Of a stretch of DNA of 16,072 nt, positions 14,395 to 16,072 are shown one piece after another (the first letter of the stretch is position 1; every line of letters starts with the position of its first letter). Both the position numbers and the translations under genes were made by a program. The notes below the pieces were generated by a model that was not told the origin of the DNA, searched no databases, and saw only the letters and a program-made list of their open reading frames with translations. This stretch comes from Dehalococcoidia bacterium (GTDB lineage Bacteria > Chloroflexota > Dehalococcoidia > Dehalococcoidales > Fen-1064): contig PMCB01000097.1 in the NCBI GenBank assembly GCA_003153955.1, forward strand, positions 37,998 through 54,069, read 5' to 3'.

Positions 14395-14426
14395 AAGAGG
14401 GCCTGCCCCATGGGGCAGGCCCTCTT
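14395..14426. terminator. Strong palindromic bidirectional terminator
   Basis: A perfect 32-base palindrome: AAGAGGGCCTGCCCCA (14395-14410) followed directly by its reverse complement (14411-14426), i.e. a 14-base-pair stem with a four-base loop at its centre. It is GC-rich, with A-rich sequence on the left and TTTGTGTTG on the right. It separates the convergent reductase gene (stop 14361) and substrate-binding protein gene (stop 14471) and should terminate both. Confidence 0.88.
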
Positions 14427-14470
14427 TGTGTTGAATCGTTTCTGAGAATCCTCTCAGGTTAATTCAGTAA

Positions 14471-16072
14471 CTAGTGTCCTAATGAGGACTTTAAGGAAGT
14501 ATTGATCCACACAGCCAGCGGTGCGCCATCAGCGAAGCCGCCACCGACAACTGCGTCGCCTAAGGTATTGTTACCGACGGCGCCCATGATCCACGGCTGG
14601 ACCATGTTGAAGGTTGACGGTTGTGCCAGGGAGATCGCGAAGTGGTTCTGGGCAACGTACAGGTTGCAATCATGAAGCAGTTTCTGTACGGCGCCTACGC
14701 TCTGCGCGGCAATGGCATCATTGTTGAATTTGACCATTACCGGGTCGTTAACCAGGATGTAGTTGCTCTGATATCCGGGGGTGAATCTCATGAACTGTCT
14801 GAAGATATCAAAGTTGAAACCTAAAATACCATGACCGCGGGCGGCCAGCGCATCGTGAAGGTGACCGGTCATAACAAAAGCCTGCCAGGAAGGATCATCC
14901 TTCAGGGTGATGCTCATGTTAATGCCCACCGCTGCCAGTTCGGACTGTACGATTTGATACAAACCCTGATCGGCGTTCGAGTCCAAAACAAGATCGGGGT
15001 TAAAGCCGCTGGGGAAGCCGGCAGTCGCCAGCATCTGTTTGGCCAGTGTCGGGTCATAGGTATAGGTGGCCTGCACATCTGCCGGCCAGTCAGGATAGGC
15101 ATCGCCCCAGCCGCCGATACCCATCTGGTTCTCGGTTAAGGACGCGGGCCACGGGGTGCCGTAACCCTGATAGTATGTTGCGGTAATCGTTTTGATGTCG
15201 ATCGCGTGCTGCATTGCGATTCTGACGTTGAGGGAATTAAACGGGGCAACGTCATTTCTCGGGTCCAGGGTGTATTCTGTTCCCTGCGGTTTCTGTTTCA
15301 CAACGATTTCAGGATTAGTTTTCATCATGTTCAAAGCATCTTGAGTCGGCATTGAACCATAGCCGTCAATCTTACCAACGCGCATGGCTGCCTCGCCGGT
15401 AGGATTGCTCGGGATGATGAGCATTTTAAATGTTGCGACGTAAGGAAGTTTGTTTTGCGGCCAGCGCAGGTCAGTGCCCCAATAATTGGGATTGGCGATA
15501 TAGGTCGCCGAACTGCCGGAAACAAAGTCAGTCAGGATGAAAGGTCCGGAACCGATGGCATTGCGCCAGTTCACCAACTGCGGTTGAGCAGTGGTGGTAT
15601 AGGCGGTTACGGCATCGGGGCATTCGATGGAATCGTCAGCGCCGGCTGCTTCCATGATTGTCAATATTGACGTCGGTCCGACAGCGCCCTGCTGCCAGTT
15701 GAAAGTGACGGTGTATTTATCAGTCGCAACGACTGATAAAAGCGGATTCCAGCCGGTAACGGAAACATAATAAGGATCTTTTGTAAAACCGCCGCCCAAA
15801 CCTAATAACCGGTTGTAATGGGCGACGATATCAGAAGCGACTAACTGGCGGCCGTAGGCCGGCGCGATGTTCTGCCAGTAGACATTCTGGCGGAGAGTAC
15901 AAATAACGGTGTAGGGGTTGGGCATCGAATAGCTCGACATCATCCAACCGGTGGCATATTGATCCGGTAACCAGCCGATTTCAAAATCCCAGATTGATGG
16001 GTCGGTGGCGTAGTTACCATACCATAGTTGTGCCAGATACGGGGCATACCCGGCTTGCCCGTTGGTGCTGGA
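14471..16072 (-). CDS. ABC transporter substrate-binding protein, family 5 (5' end beyond right edge)
   Basis: 533 residues of a frame still open at 16072, so the signal peptide and N-terminus are missing; an internal ATG at 15943 is not the start, because coding continues upstream (APYLAQLWYGNYATDP). The protein matches the extracytoplasmic solute-binding family 5 (peptide, nickel and oligosaccharide-type ABC importers). Visible landmarks are LRQNVYWQNIAPAYGRQLVASD (the family's GVxWxDGxPxTAxDV region), GSGPFILTDFVSGSSATYIANPNYWG, and FNSLNVRIAMQHAIDIKTI, the conserved VRxAxxxAID segment. Near the end, YDPTLAKQMLATAGFP is the AKxLLxxAG motif. The protein should be a secreted or lipid-anchored binding protein delivering ligand to a membrane permease; no permease or ATPase gene is in the window, so they may lie beyond the edge. 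The ligand cannot be told from sequence. It converges on the siroheme reductase gene across a strong terminator and is probably unrelated to it. Confidence 0.9.
   Translation of the reverse strand, partial: SSTNGQAGYAPYLAQLWYGNYATDPSIWDFEIGWLPDQYATGWMMSSYSMPNPYTVICTLRQNVYWQNIAPAYGRQLVASDIVAHYNRLLGLGGGFTKDPYYVSVTGWNPLLSVVATDKYTVTFNWQQGAVGPTSILTIMEAAGADDSIECPDAVTAYTTTAQPQLVNWRNAIGSGPFILTDFVSGSSATYIANPNYWGTDLRWPQNKLPYVATFKMLIIPSNPTGEAAMRVGKIDGYGSMPTQDALNMMKTNPEIVVKQKPQGTEYTLDPRNDVAPFNSLNVRIAMQHAIDIKTITATYYQGYGTPWPASLTENQMGIGGWGDAYPDWPADVQATYTYDPTLAKQMLATAGFPSGFNPDLVLDSNADQGLYQIVQSELAAVGINMSITLKDDPSWQAFVMTGHLHDALAARGHGILGFNFDIFRQFMRFTPGYQSNYILVNDPVMVKFNNDAIAAQSVGAVQKLLHDCNLYVAQNHFAISLAQPSTFNMVQPWIMGAVGNNTLGDAVVGGGFADGAPLAVWINTSLKSSLGH

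Noticed and set aside
11384..14426. Two GGGGCA/TGCCCC-containing hairpins as a shared repeat element
   Set aside because: Only the short GC core is alike; each sits at the end of convergent genes and is explained as a terminator.
14471..15943. Reading the substrate-binding protein as complete from the ATG at 15943
   Set aside because: The same frame continues without a stop to 16072 with plausible family sequence, and the ATG version lacks a signal peptide, so the gene is cut by the window edge.

Overview
The window looks like chromosomal DNA of an anaerobic bacterium of moderate GC. Siroheme-type reductase, ferredoxin-type Fe-S motifs, an Fe-S aconitase-family enzyme, a TM287/288-type exporter and a family 5 substrate-binding protein fit a Chloroflexota (Dehalococcoidia-like) or Firmicutes-like anaerobe. 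The taxon is an inference; there is no rRNA, tRNA or other marker. I saw no mobile element, CRISPR array or phage gene.

Left block (1-5369, all minus strand). A catabolic-looking operon reads right to left: aconitase/LeuC-type large subunit (probable TTG start at 4536), LeuD-type small subunit, an isocitrate lyase/PEP mutase superfamily lyase, a short-chain dehydrogenase and a FAS1-like/MaoC double hot-dog dehydratase that runs off the left edge. A two-subunit aconitase-type hydratase next to an ICL/PEPM-type lyase recalls the dimethylmaleate hydratase (DmdAB) plus 2,3-dimethylmalate lyase (Dml) step of nicotinate fermentation in Eubacterium barkeri. Both hydratase subunits have departed from the usual LeuCD motifs, so a non-leucine substrate is likely. 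Upstream lies a cytidylate-kinase-like gene with its own good promoter.

Middle block (5531-11366). A lipoprotein made of two tandem DUF3887-like repeats is transcribed leftward. Divergent from it is a rightward cluster: a PadR-family repressor, the two halves of a heterodimeric ABC exporter (one degenerate, one canonical ATP site) and a flavin reductase-like protein. An inverted repeat overlaps the putative padR -10 box and may be its operator. A strong bidirectional hairpin (11384-11419) ends this cluster and the convergent sugar-isomerase-like gene.

Right block (11451-16072). A TIM-barrel sugar phosphate isomerase/epimerase-like gene (minus) diverges from a thioredoxin plus siroheme-reductase pair (plus). 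The reductase is one 515-residue chain with two sulfite/nitrite-reductase half-units and a two-cluster ferredoxin domain inserted in the second. It ends at a perfect palindromic terminator (14395-14426). A family 5 (peptide/nickel-type) ABC substrate-binding protein converges on it and runs off the right edge.

The best candidates for something undescribed are the divergent hydratase-lyase operon and the thioredoxin-linked tandem siroheme reductase.
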